This document shows, one piece after another, positions 55,209-63,947 of a DNA stretch of 64,000 nt. Under the pieces are notes generated by a model. It did no database searches. It was not told the origin of the DNA and saw nothing but the letters and a program-made list of their open reading frames with translations. The stretch's first letter is position 1. Each line of letters begins with the position of its first letter. This stretch comes from JBBSEX01 sp038239345 (GTDB lineage: Bacteria; Acidobacteriota; Terriglobia; Bryobacterales; Bryobacteraceae): positions 31,518 to 95,517 of the forward strand of contig JBBSEX010000020.1 in NCBI GenBank assembly GCA_038239345.1, written 5' to 3'. A program made the translations under genes and the position numbers.

Positions 55209-56081
55209 GTGGGGCAACTGTCACAACATATCGGTCAATTGGCACTGGATATCGGCCGCCTCGGCATTTGGCTTATTCTCCTGATGGCGATTTTTATCCC
55301 ATTGGAGAGGATCTCGGGCTTGCGCCCCCAAAAGGTCTTCCGCAAGGCGTTTTCCACCGACGTGATTTATTTTTTCCTCAGCGGTTTACTCCCCAAGCTG
55401 CTCTTGATCCTGCCCATGACGGCTCTGGCCTGGGTTTTGCATCGGTTTGTTCCCAGCTCCTTATATTCCACAATGGCCGGCCTGCCCGTGGCTTTTCGTT
55501 TTGCCGCTGCCATGTTCGTTGGGGAAGTCGGCGCCTACTGGGGCCATCGCTGGTCGCATGAAATCCCCCTGCTGTGGCGCTTCCATGCCATTCACCACAG
55601 CGCCGAAGAGATTGACTGGCTGGTGCACACCCGCGCCCATCCGGTGGACATGGTGTTCACCCGCTTATGCGCATTTGTTCCAATGTATGCCTTGGGTCTT
55701 GCCCAGCCAATGGGGAATTCCGTCGATCTGGTGCCGGTCCTGGTCACCATTGTTGGCACCGTTTGGGGCTTCTTCATCCATGCCAACGTAAGCTGGCGAT
55801 TTGGCTGGCTGGAATCGTTGTTATCGTCCCCCGCGTTTCACCATTGGCACCATACCAACGATGGACCCGAGGTCATTAACAAGAATTACTCGGCGATGTT
55901 GCCCTGGGTGGACAGATGCTTCGGTACGTTCTATCTTCCTCGCAAAGATTGGCCGGGGAAATATGGAATCGACGGAGCTATGAGTCCGAACTTTGCTGTT
56001 CAGATTTTTCACCCCTTGGTACAACGCGATGAAGCCCCGAAATCGTCTTCCGAGCAACCTCTCCCGATACCCGCAAAGTGA
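55209..56081 (+). CDS. Fatty acid hydroxylase / sterol desaturase family protein
   Basis: 290 residues of a membrane di-iron hydroxylase with four to five helices. The histidine boxes are intact: HRWSHE, HAIHHS and HHWHHT. Members hydroxylate or desaturate fatty acids, sterols or carotenoids using oxygen; the lipid here is unknown. The start is a GTG, immediately after the -10. Confidence 0.92.
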   Translation: MGQLSQHIGQLALDIGRLGIWLILLMAIFIPLERISGLRPQKVFRKAFSTDVIYFFLSGLLPKLLLILPMTALAWVLHRFVPSSLYSTMAGLPVAFRFAAAMFVGEVGAYWGHRWSHEIPLLWRFHAIHHSAEEIDWLVHTRAHPVDMVFTRLCAFVPMYALGLAQPMGNSVDLVPVLVTIVGTVWGFFIHANVSWRFGWLESLLSSPAFHHWHHTNDGPEVINKNYSAMLPWVDRCFGTFYLPRKDWPGKYGIDGAMSPNFAVQIFHPLVQRDEAPKSSSEQPLPIPAK

Positions 56082-56387
56082 GGGTACTGGCGATTCGGGT
56101 ACTATACCCGTGACCCACTCTAAACCGAATCAATACGATTCGTTAATACGCGGTAAACAGCCCACTATGTGTGAGTTAGCTGGCTTCATGGGAGCCGGAT
56201 GGCAGGCAGTACTGATTCGGCGACCACATTGGGAGGTATGCTCAATTAAACTTTAGTTTGTCGATTTTAGTGAAGTACTAAGAAACCTTAGTGAGGTCCT
56301 TCAGGCTTTTTACTTAGATGTGGCGCAGTTCACCTCCGCGATACTGGGTTTAGTACAAGGCACCAGCCATGTTTCGGAGGAAACTAC
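56082..56387. other. Non-coding interval with three perfect small hairpins
   Basis: 306 bases without a gene. The stems are CGGGTA-CTA-TACCCG (56096-56110), CGAATC-AATAC-GATTCG (56126-56142) and ACTAAG-AAAC-CTTAGT (56277-56292). None has a following U-run. The last lies upstream of the PEP-CTERM gene and could bind a regulator. No clear sigma-54 promoter (TGGCAC-N5-TTGC) is present; TGGCAGGCAGTACTGA near 56210 matches only its first half. Confidence 0.4.
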
Positions 56388-57122
56388 TTGTTTACCGTGT
56401 CCAAAAATAAAGTCGCGTCGCAAAGAACGCGCTTATTCGTTTTGTCAGTTTTGGCAGTGGGGTCGGTCGCAATCCCAGCTCACGCAACGACAGTCTTCAA
56501 TGGTTCTTTTGAGAATGTCGGTACGGCCACGCACAGTTATCTGATTACCGGTTCTAATCTCCCGAATTGGAGTACGAGTCCGTCAGGTTCAAAAACGTTG
56601 GATTGTCTGGTGTTTGCCGGTTCGGCCACTACGAACCCTTGCGGCACGCAGATCAAGTTCGCACAGAATCCCGGACCGAGTCCCGACGGCGGAAATTATG
56701 TGGCGATCGATGGCGATACCAACTACGGTACGCCTCTTAGCCAGAATCTAACCGGCTTGATAATTGGCCAACAATACACCGTGTTCTTCTATCAGGCTTC
56801 CACGCAGCAATTGGGATTCAGCGGCCAAACCTCGCAAAGTTTTAAGGTAAGTCTGGGTGCGGAGACCAAGTCTTCGACCACGATGGTAACCCCCAGCCAG
56901 GGCGTAGTTGCCTGGCAGAGCCAAAAATTGACGTTCACCGCGTCGGCGGTCACCCAGGCTCTGACTTTTATGGCCGCTAGCGTTCCGAACGGCCAGCCCC
57001 CATTCACGCTGCTCGACGGTGTCTCCATTACAGCCACCCCGGAACCGGCTACTTTCGCCCTGATGGGCTTGGGTCTACTGGCGTTTCCGATTGTTCGGAA
57101 GTTGCGGAAGAAGCAATCCTAG
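56388..57122 (+). CDS. PEP-CTERM exported protein with DUF642-like fold
   Basis: 244 residues starting at TTG, with GGAGG seven bases upstream. Signal peptide (RTRLFVLSVLAVGSVAIPAHA) is followed by a galactose-binding-like DUF642 domain (TVFNGSFENVGTATHSYLIT). The C-terminus carries the exosortase sorting signal: TPEPATFALMGLGLLAFPIV followed by RKLRKKQS. It would be cut at the PEP motif and displayed or released at the surface together with exopolysaccharide. No exosortase gene is in the window. Its last 74 bases overlap the convergent rfbG. Confidence 0.92.
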   Translation: MFTVSKNKVASQRTRLFVLSVLAVGSVAIPAHATTVFNGSFENVGTATHSYLITGSNLPNWSTSPSGSKTLDCLVFAGSATTNPCGTQIKFAQNPGPSPDGGNYVAIDGDTNYGTPLSQNLTGLIIGQQYTVFFYQASTQQLGFSGQTSQSFKVSLGAETKSSTTMVTPSQGVVAWQSQKLTFTASAVTQALTFMAASVPNGQPPFTLLDGVSITATPEPATFALMGLGLLAFPIVRKLRKKQS

Positions 57123-58170
57123 TTTCGAAATCCGCGATCTGCGTGGCAGTAAATTCGGCCATCGGCTGGCTTGTATCATAAGCGCGGTACCAGCCGATCG
57201 TCCACTGCAGAGCATCCTGGAAGCCTAGGCGAGGCTTCCAGCCCAGATGGGTCCTAGCCAGAGTGGAATCGAGCGCCAGGATTCCGGCTTCGTTCCGCGC
57301 TGCATCGGTATGAATCAGGACTCTAGCAGTCTCTCCCCAAAGCCGGGCCATCTCGCCTACTACCATCGATACCGGTTGCACGTTGTGCTCGTACGGGCCA
57401 AAATTATAGGCGCCCGACAACGAAGCCGGGTTCTCATATAATCGCTCAGCCACCATCAGGTATCCCGCCAGAGGATCCAAAACATGCTGCCACGGGCGAA
57501 CAGCCGACGGATTCCGAAGGACAATGGGTTCGTTCTGCAGAAATGCCCGGATGCAGTCGGGAACCAGCCGGTCTTCCGCCCAATCGCCGCCTCCGATTAC
57601 ATTCCCCGCTCGCACCGAAGCCAATCCGGTCTGACCTGACTTGCTGAAGTACGACCTCCGATAAGCGCCGGCCACCAACTCCGAGCAACCCTTGCTGCTG
57701 CTGTAAGGATCGGCTCCACCCAACGGATCGGTCTCGCGATACCCCCACGGCACTTCGCGATTCTCATAGCATTTATCGCTCGTGACATTGACGATGGCCC
57801 GCACACTCCCAACAGCCCGGGCGGCTTCCAGCACATGCACCGTACCCATCACATTGGTGCGATAAGTTTGGACGGGTTCGGCGTATGATTTCCGCACCAG
57901 CGACTGCGCCGCTAGATGGAAAATCAGTTCCGGTTGAGTTCGCTTGCAGGTAGCCACCACAGCAGCGAGATCGCCGACGTCGCCGGTAGTCGAATCGACC
58001 TGCTCGCCGACGTTCGCCAGAGTGAATAAATTGGGTTCGCTCGGTGGTCGGAGGGCGAATCCGCTCACTTTGGCGCCCATCCGCGCTAGCCATAAAACGA
58101 GCCATCCGCCCTTAAATCCCGTGTGCCCCGTTACCAGAACGCGCTTCCCGTTCCAGAATTGACGATCCAT
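57049..58170 (-). CDS. rfbG: CDP-glucose 4,6-dehydratase
   Basis: 373 residues of the extended SDR family. NAD binding is seen in VTGHTGFKGGWLVLWLARMG, the catalytic YxxxK in DPYSSSKGCSELV, and SDKCYENREVPWGYRE is diagnostic for RfbG. It makes CDP-4-keto-6-deoxyglucose for dideoxysugars of O-antigen or capsule. It lies three bases after rfbF, from which it receives CDP-glucose. The C-terminal 24 codons run antisense through the end of the PEP-CTERM gene. Confidence 0.95.
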   Translation of the reverse strand: MDRQFWNGKRVLVTGHTGFKGGWLVLWLARMGAKVSGFALRPPSEPNLFTLANVGEQVDSTTGDVGDLAAVVATCKRTQPELIFHLAAQSLVRKSYAEPVQTYRTNVMGTVHVLEAARAVGSVRAIVNVTSDKCYENREVPWGYRETDPLGGADPYSSSKGCSELVAGAYRRSYFSKSGQTGLASVRAGNVIGGGDWAEDRLVPDCIRAFLQNEPIVLRNPSAVRPWQHVLDPLAGYLMVAERLYENPASLSGAYNFGPYEHNVQPVSMVVGEMARLWGETARVLIHTDAARNEAGILALDSTLARTHLGWKPRLGFQDALQWTIGWYRAYDTSQPMAEFTATQIADFETRIASSATSEQSETPVDPSPSGRK

Positions 58171-58173
58171 CCG

Positions 58174-58944
58174 TTAAGCCCAAACCTTCCACGGCGCACG
58201 GCCATCCCGCCAAAGTTGTTCCAGCTGATTCTTCTCTCTTAGCGTGTCCATCGGCTGCCAAAACCCATGATGGCGATACGCCGAAAGTTGGTTTTCCTTG
58301 GCCAATCGCTGCATCGGCTCGCGCTCAAACACTGTATCGTCACCGTCGATGTAATCGAGCACCTCGGCTGAAAGAACGAAAAATCCTCCGTTGATCCAGG
58401 CTCCGTCTCCGGGCGGCTTTTCCTCCATATTGTGGACGATGTCTTCTTCCAGCCGAAGCGCTCCAAAGCGGCCCGGCGCCTGGGTGGCCGTCACGGTCGC
58501 CAGCCGTCCATGGCTTTTGTGAAATTCCACCAGCCCGGCAATATTCACATCGCCCACACCGTCTCCATAAGTCAGGCAGAAGGTCTCCCCGCCCAGATAT
58601 TTCGCCACTTTTTTAACCCGCCCGCCGGTCATGGTTTCAAGGCCGGTATCGGCCAAGGTCACCCGCCAATCTTCCACTTCGCCTTCATAAAAAGCGGCGC
58701 TATTCTTACGCAGGTCGAAGGTGACATCGGAGGAATGAAGATAATAATTGGCGAAGAATTCCTTGATAATATAACCCTTAAATCCCAGACATATTATGAA
58801 TTCATTAAAACCGTGGGCGGCGTAGATTTTCATGATGTGCCAGAGGATGGGCTTACCTCCAATCTCCACCATCGGCTTGGGTCTGAGTTGCGTTTCTTCC
58901 GAGAGACGCGTGCCCAGCCCGCCCGCCAGGATGACAACCTTCAT
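58174..58944 (-). CDS. rfbF: Glucose-1-phosphate cytidylyltransferase
   Basis: 256 residues, the normal size of RfbF. The nucleotide-binding start VVILAGGLGTRLSEETQLRP, KPMVEIGGKPILWHI and LTYGDGVGDVNI are diagnostic. It converts glucose-1-phosphate and CTP to CDP-glucose and feeds RfbG. No downstream genes for abequose-, paratose- or tyvelose-type sugars are in the window. Confidence 0.95.
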   Translation of the reverse strand: MKVVILAGGLGTRLSEETQLRPKPMVEIGGKPILWHIMKIYAAHGFNEFIICLGFKGYIIKEFFANYYLHSSDVTFDLRKNSAAFYEGEVEDWRVTLADTGLETMTGGRVKKVAKYLGGETFCLTYGDGVGDVNIAGLVEFHKSHGRLATVTATQAPGRFGALRLEEDIVHNMEEKPPGDGAWINGGFFVLSAEVLDYIDGDDTVFEREPMQRLAKENQLSAYRHHGFWQPMDTLREKNQLEQLWRDGRAPWKVWA

Positions 58945-58951
58945 TGACGCT

Positions 58952-58957
58952 ATTGTA
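58952..58957 (-). promoter_or_regulatory. -10 element, leaderless arrangement for rfbF
   Basis: TACAAT on the minus strand, seven bases before the ATG at 58944. The remaining intergenic sequence to 59134 shows nothing else recognisable. Confidence 0.5.
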
Positions 58958-59134
58958 GCCGGTCGCCGAGATGACAGCTGTGAGCCGAGCTCAGGGAGCG
59001 AGTGATCCTGTGTTCCCGGCGAGGCGAGAAACTGAAGCCGCGGGCGGCGGCAGGCGCGCTATTCAATCATCTTTTCTAGCCCGAAAGCGCTAAATCCGAT
59101 TGCAGTTCATCCGGTAATCATCCTCACGACACAG

Positions 59135-60710
59135 TCATTTGGCACTGTGGCGTGCCAAATGTTGCTTCCAACCCCGACTTAGAGAAAACGCCAACACGAA
59201 CGCCCAAAGCAAAACTGCCATTGCCAGGACGATATCAACACTGTACCCCTAATCGCTGTCTCCGACAGGCGACTCGAGAGAAGTTCAGGATTCGTGTACC
59301 AGGAAATCAACCTCTGGATGGTCATTCGTCCCTCGGAAAAACCGGTGTAAAGCGGGATCAGTTTCACCCAGTAAGTAGCGCCCAAGATACATGTAGACAG
59401 TATCACGATCCAGCTAGCGATTACCCAACGGAACCGGAAATGCATTAGTTCACTGAAGAGCACCGTTACAATTATTGGAACAATCGGTTGCACATACCAG
59501 GGTGATGGCGAGAATGCTTTTCCGCCGCTAAACCAATAAGTCACAGCCGCTGAATAAGCAAGCGCCACTCCATACGTAATAAAACCAGCAATGAGGAGGA
59601 ACTCTCCCGCTGCTAATTTACGACGTAGTAATCGATAAGCGCATACTGTAGCGGCAACACAATAGCCCAACAATAACAGGGCCAGGGTCGACCTCGAAAA
59701 TGTGCTAAAAGAATTGTTTCCAGTCCACAGACTACCAAGGAGAAGCACCCAACCTGCGTGAATCCACGGGAGGTGCACCGCAGAGTTGGCCAGCGCCGAA
59801 ACCGGAACCCCACCCATCGTTTCTTGCATGCCGCTTAGATTGTGGTACAGAAGAACATTGCGAATGTACCAAGGGCCGACGAAGACAGAGAGAACAGCGA
59901 GAAAGCTCACGAGCGCCCTCAACGACACTCGGCGCCGAAGCAAAAGGGCGCCTAAGACTCCAACTGCCAAAGGAACCAGCGCGAAAAGTAGGACTTTGTC
60001 AATAAGCCAGCTGCCAGAATCGCACCAAGGGAAGCCAACCTTTTGACGCTCGCGTTCTCCCAAACCGCAATCAACCGCTCGAACAGACACACCATCAGCG
60101 GCACTGCGAGCCAGTCGTTAGCAATATGCGCGGTGGTTGCATAGAACATTTGGGAAGAGAGCACGACGAAGATCACCGTGCGGCCAGCGAATGGTGCCAA
60201 GTGCAGCCGGTTGGTAAGCAGAAAAAGCGCACCCGCGGTACCAATGCTCGATGACACGGCGCATAGTAGTCGCAAACACCAGACGCGGTTGGGAAGGGTG
60301 AATCGTCTCAAGAAAACATCTACCGGGGCGAGCAGCGCGTATGCCAATGGTGCCTGGTGCGCTTCGTAGTTGGTTGCACAGGTACCGTCCAACCCATCAG
60401 AGACCAAAGTGTCCAATTTAAATCGGCGGCGCGCCCTCTCCTCGGGCGTCAATTGAAAGTAAGCGTCGAAAGTGGTGACGAACGGAAGATTTTGCTTTAC
60501 CGGGTAGCTCTGCGGAGCGAGCAAGAGCGAATCACAGATTTCCCGGGAAAGAGGCAGATCTCCGAATCGTGGCAGTCGGTGGTGTCGTGCTTAGACCTGG
60601 ACGTAGCCGTAGTGGAAGGGCTCGTCGAATCCGCCCCCCAGAGGCAAGAGGGAAACGTAAAGTAAGGAGTTTAAGACTGTATATACTGTGAGGGACAGGA
60701 GCCATTTCAT
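59135..60710 (-). pseudogene. Decayed multi-pass membrane glycosyltransferase-like gene (three lesions)
   Basis: The reading frame begins MKWLLSLTVYTVLNSLLYVS at 60710 with the acceptor-side motif GGGFDEPFHYGYVQ. It then meets an in-frame TAA (60591-60593) but continues in the same frame as RLPRFGDLPLSREI. Near 59984-59987 one T appears to be missing from a T-run: restoring it joins LLTKSYF directly to FALVPLAVGVLGALLL. Near 59240 a second frameshift separates the last helix (VLAMAVLLWAFVLAFSLSRG), which ends at 59135. The ten or so helices and the DE motif after the first helix fit a GT39/ArnT-like lipid-linked sugar transferase. Three independent lesions make sequencing error an unlikely full explanation. 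Confidence 0.75.
59136..59161. repeat. 10-bp perfect inverted repeat at the end of the pseudogene
   Basis: CATTTGGCAC-TGTGGC-GTGCCAAATG. It overlaps the last codons of the pseudogene. No U-run follows on either strand; it may be a factor-assisted terminator or a recombination end. Confidence 0.5.
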
Positions 60711-60759
60711 CGCACGAATGCGATCATTATAGCGTCGAATGGAAACCTTGCCCATCTGC

Positions 60760-61074
60760 CTAATTCAACAGCAAGGCTTCCGCTCGAGTCGAATTCCTCC
60801 GACATTTAGACCTGCGGGTCAGGTCTACAACTAGGCTGTAAAGCACCCCCAATAAATTCAATTCAGGATGACGCTGATCCATTTCCACGGTCAACCGCTT
60901 CAAGCCACAATATTCCTCCCGGACGAAACCGCGCCAGACGGCTCTGCGCTGTCCAGATTTGCTCTTGACGACATGAAAATCACCGGTCACATCGAGAGTT
61001 TCGACGGTCGACTTCTCCGTATGCTTTCGAGCGTTCTTCTGTGAAACTTCCCCGGTAGGCGCCGCCCCCCACAC
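60760..61074 (-). CDS. Hypothetical protein, doubtful
   Basis: A 104-codon open frame of normal-looking composition (VTGDFHVVKSKSGQRRAVWR; LTVEMDQRHPELNLLGVLYS), with no recognised family and no Shine-Dalgarno sequence. It lies between two decayed genes and may itself be a fragment. A GACCTG/CAGGTC hairpin (60809-60825) falls inside it. Nothing else was seen between 60711 and 61093. Confidence 0.3.
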   Translation of the reverse strand: MWGAAPTGEVSQKNARKHTEKSTVETLDVTGDFHVVKSKSGQRRAVWRGFVREEYCGLKRLTVEMDQRHPELNLLGVLYSLVVDLTRRSKCRRNSTRAEALLLN

Positions 61075-61093
61075 TTGAACCGGGCACCTTTGG

Positions 61094-61360
61094 TTAAGCG
61101 CGATCTGCCGCAGTTACGAACATCCGAGCCGCGCTCACCTCATTGGTGGCAACTTCTTTTGCCGAATTCTGTGGCAGCCGAAAGTTCACCTGACCGACTG
61201 CATCCCAACACCTCGGCGGGATTCCATTCGCTTTTACCTCAATGGGCGAATTGACAGCAGCAACCGGACTCAACGGAAAGGGCTTCCGGGGATCGACCGC
61301 GGGCACCGTCGGGCCAAGACCGGTATCAAAAACGGACAAGACCTCACCTCCAAGGCCAGC
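61094..61360 (-). pseudogene. Decayed Solibacter-type (TIGR03437-like) C-terminal domain
   Basis: An open stretch reading LGGEVLSVFDTGLGPTVPAV and then NSPIEVKANGIPPRCWDAVG with GQVNFRLPQ near its end. This is the core of the TIGR03437-type domain, but the central loop before GQVNFRLP is missing and no N-terminal gene precedes it; a TAA cuts the frame at 61361-61363. It resembles the C-terminus of the intact neighbour (DAITQINFRLP), which lies divergently just to the right. Likely the stub of a related gene. Confidence 0.6.
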
Positions 61361-61431
61361 TTAAACGAAGTTACCAAGAGAGAAGTCTTTGGAATAAGTA
61401 AAAGTTGAAGTCGGAATAATAAGCGCGAGGT

Positions 61432-61437
61432 TATACT
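61432..61437 (+). promoter_or_regulatory. -10 element, leaderless arrangement
   Basis: TATACT seven bases before the ATG at 61445; this supports that ATG over the adjacent TTG at 61442. Confidence 0.45.
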
Positions 61438-61444
61438 TGGCTTG

Positions 61445-63478
61445 ATGCCACCGACCATGCGGGCTGTCTTGTTCTTTATGGTAGCCGCACGCCTAGTTTT
61501 GGCTGCGAGCTACACGACGTACATCGGCGATGGCAATCCCTCGACGATGACCGCATTGGTGACGGACTTGGCTGGTAATACGTACGTAACGGGAAGTCGA
61601 ACGTCGGTGTACTTGTCGGGATATGGGAACCTGCCGGGGCCGGACGGCTTTGTAACCAAGCTGGATGCGGCTGGAAAGATTTTGTTCACACGGACTTTTG
61701 GTGCGCAAGGCGCCGTGGAGCCCAAGGGCGTTGCGGTGGATCCAAGCGGCAACATTTACGTCGCGGGACGGACGACATCGCCGGACTTGTTGGTGAGCCG
61801 ACCCCTTCCCGGAACGGCGCCACCATCGACCAACTTCGGCACCGGATTCGTAATTAAGCTCAGTCCCGACGCGACCACGGTGCTTTACGCGAGCTATTTC
61901 TGGGATGTCGTTGCAGCAATCGCTACCGATTCCCAGGGGAACCTCTATTTGACGGGAGGAACGTCGAGTGCCGCGTTTCCGGCGACAGCTGGATTTACCT
62001 CAGGCGCAGCCAACTCCTTCACGCAGGCAGCGTACGTGACGAAACTCTCGCCGAGTGGAGGCAAGGTATACTCAGGCGTCTTTACAACGATTGCCGCGCC
62101 ATGCCCCACGAACACCTGCGGCGTGCTCGACACGAGTACGGCGGGAGGCGCGATTGCCGTGAACGCAGCAGGTGAAGCCTATGTCGGCGGCAACGGCACT
62201 GGGACGCTCTTGCCTTCGGCCCCGGGCACGATCCGGAGGGGTCCGGGCGGCTTTATCGTGAAGATCAAAGCGGACGGCTCCGGATTTGGTTTCGCGAACT
62301 TCATCGGGACCGGATATCAGTTTCTCGGGCGAGGTTCAAACGACGCTAATACAGTGAGTAGCATTGCTCTCGATGCGTCGGGAAACGTGTTGGTTGCTGG
62401 GTCGACTTTCGACGACGCGTTTCCAGCGACTCCAGGAGCTTATCAAACGGCTCGCAACGACGGCTCTGGTGCCGAGGGTTTCGCGGCGAAGTTCTTGGGC
62501 GATGGGACGAAGCTAATGTGGGCGACGTATCTGGGGCGTGCGGGATTCGATGCGGGGCAGTCGATTAGCGCCGACGGCAAGGGAAACGCCTGGGCGGTGG
62601 GGGCGCAGACCGGAACCGATGCTTTGGTGCAACTCGATGCGGCTGGAGCGTTGGTGGGTTCGGTCGCGCGTTATCCAGGCATGACGGTGGGCCGGGTCGT
62701 CTTGGCGGAATCAACTTCCGGTACGGTACACATCGCAGGTTCGACCGGGATTGTCTCCGCGATCGCCTCCTCTGATGCCGCGCTGCCGCGAGTTTTTGGT
62801 ATCGTCGATGCGGCGTATGGAGAGGTGGGCGGGCGTTTTTATGAAGCGCAGCTGATTTCCATTTACGGCACTAATTTCGGTCCGCCCAAGGAAGTGAGCG
62901 CTGCCACGGGGGGTCTTCCGACATCTCTAGGTGGCGTAGAAGTGATCGCCGGTGATACCAGGCTGCCTCTGTTGTATGTCTCCAACACTCAGATCAACGC
63001 GCTCGCCGTGGTCGGCGCATCCACGATTCCGGTGGATTCGATTCGAGTGGTGTACAACAGCGAGTCCGGGCAGCCTTTCCGCGTCGTGTCAATCGGCAAG
63101 CAGCCACAGGTCTTTCGTTCTGCGGATGGAAAAGCCGCAGCGCTTAATCAGGACGGGACGATCAATTCCCCGGCAAACCCCGCGATATTGGGGAGTCTTG
63201 TTACGGTTTTCGCAAACAGCGGCAGCGGCAATGGCCAGATCGCGACCGTGGCGCGAAATCAGTGTATCTGCGCGATCCGCATTGTGGGCGACCAGGTTCT
63301 AGGCGAATATCTCGCGCCCGCGACGGTGACGTACGGTGGGCCTGCCCCGGGTCAGTTAGATGCGATTACGCAAATTAACTTTCGGCTGCCGGCAAGCGGA
63401 TCTCCGTCGGCTTTTGTTTTGGGCGTGGGATTGGCGGCGTTAGATAGCGATCCGTTTACCCTCTGGATCAAAAACTGA
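61445..63478 (+). CDS. Secreted SBBP-repeat protein with TIGR03437-like C-terminal domain
   Basis: 677 residues. The N-terminal signal is MRAVLFFMVAARLVLAA after a short lead. SBBP-type beta-propeller repeats (about 30-440) are seen in GFVTKLDAAGKILFTRTFG, VDPSGNIYVAGRT, TDSQGNLYLTGGT and LDASGNVLVAGSTF. The last 230 residues, from about ARFGIVDAAYGEVGGRFYEA-like sequence to the end, form the Solibacter-type C-terminal domain (YGTNFGPPKEVS; ITQINFRLPA). Such proteins are abundant in Solibacter relatives and are thought to be secreted; their function is unknown. Confidence 0.88.
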   Translation: MPPTMRAVLFFMVAARLVLAASYTTYIGDGNPSTMTALVTDLAGNTYVTGSRTSVYLSGYGNLPGPDGFVTKLDAAGKILFTRTFGAQGAVEPKGVAVDPSGNIYVAGRTTSPDLLVSRPLPGTAPPSTNFGTGFVIKLSPDATTVLYASYFWDVVAAIATDSQGNLYLTGGTSSAAFPATAGFTSGAANSFTQAAYVTKLSPSGGKVYSGVFTTIAAPCPTNTCGVLDTSTAGGAIAVNAAGEAYVGGNGTGTLLPSAPGTIRRGPGGFIVKIKADGSGFGFANFIGTGYQFLGRGSNDANTVSSIALDASGNVLVAGSTFDDAFPATPGAYQTARNDGSGAEGFAAKFLGDGTKLMWATYLGRAGFDAGQSISADGKGNAWAVGAQTGTDALVQLDAAGALVGSVARYPGMTVGRVVLAESTSGTVHIAGSTGIVSAIASSDAALPRVFGIVDAAYGEVGGRFYEAQLISIYGTNFGPPKEVSAATGGLPTSLGGVEVIAGDTRLPLLYVSNTQINALAVVGASTIPVDSIRVVYNSESGQPFRVVSIGKQPQVFRSADGKAAALNQDGTINSPANPAILGSLVTVFANSGSGNGQIATVARNQCICAIRIVGDQVLGEYLAPATVTYGGPAPGQLDAITQINFRLPASGSPSAFVLGVGLAALDSDPFTLWIKN

Positions 63479-63509
63479 TAGGCCGATTTTGAATTTGACA
63501 GCAGCCCCC

Positions 63510-63655
63510 TCAATGCCTCTGTACTTCGAATTTCCAGGCATAGAGCGTGTAGCTTGCCGACGCCCACTTCCCGTGCGACGTTCTCCGCTCGGCGACGCAT
63601 CCATCCGCTTCGGCGCCTCCACCATCTGCACTTCCGTATGCTTGCTCCTCGACAT
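63510..63655 (-). pseudogene. IS3-family transposase OrfA fragment, twice frameshifted
   Basis: The minus strand reads MSRSKHTEVQMVEAPKRMDA, then after one frameshift RRAENVAREVGVGK, then after another YTLYAWKFEVQRH and stop. This is the N-terminal helix-turn-helix of IS3-type OrfA (consensus SKHTEEQIV...VAREVGVSKHTIYAWK) in three pieces. OrfB and the inverted repeats are absent. Confidence 0.7.
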
Positions 63656-63716
63656 CCCTCGTCCTTCCAATTGCATAAAGTCATATTCAACTTCATGCGA
63701 TTTTCGGGGGGCCGAA

Positions 63717-63920
63717 GTGGACGAGTCTCACGAGACGCTGAGCGGGCCAGCCAGGCGGACGATTCTGGAACGGGAGTGGCGTAGGTTGCTCAAGCAACTT
63801 AGCTACGGTGAGATTGATGAACGCGCTTCGGTTAGCGGAGTGATCCGCAGATATGTGGCGGAAACTACGACGGCATCACTTCCAGCACCATCAACCAGCC
63901 TTCACAAATCTGGGCAATAG
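63717..63920 (+). CDS. Short hypothetical protein, doubtful
   Basis: 67 codons from GTG, ARRTILEREWRRLLKQLSYG then GEIDERASVSGVIRRYVAET, charged and helical. No family is recognised. A G-rich tract before the GTG could act as a ribosome-binding site. Being wedged between transposase scraps, it may be a genuine small gene or a fragment. Confidence 0.3.
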   Translation: MDESHETLSGPARRTILEREWRRLLKQLSYGEIDERASVSGVIRRYVAETTTASLPAPSTSLHKSGQ

Positions 63921-63947
63921 TGACGTGCCTGACATGCCTCGATTTTC

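Noticed and set aside
56205..56225. Sigma-54 promoter for the PEP-CTERM gene
   Set aside because: TGGCAGG is present but the -12 TTGC is not.
59984..59987. Programmed -1 frameshift in the T-run
   Set aside because: There is no classical slippery heptamer, and the same gene has an in-frame stop and a second frameshift, so decay is simpler.
61270..61458. 62-codon minus-strand frame at the SBBP gene promoter
   Set aside because: It is out of frame with the TIGR03437-like stub and has no recognisable content.
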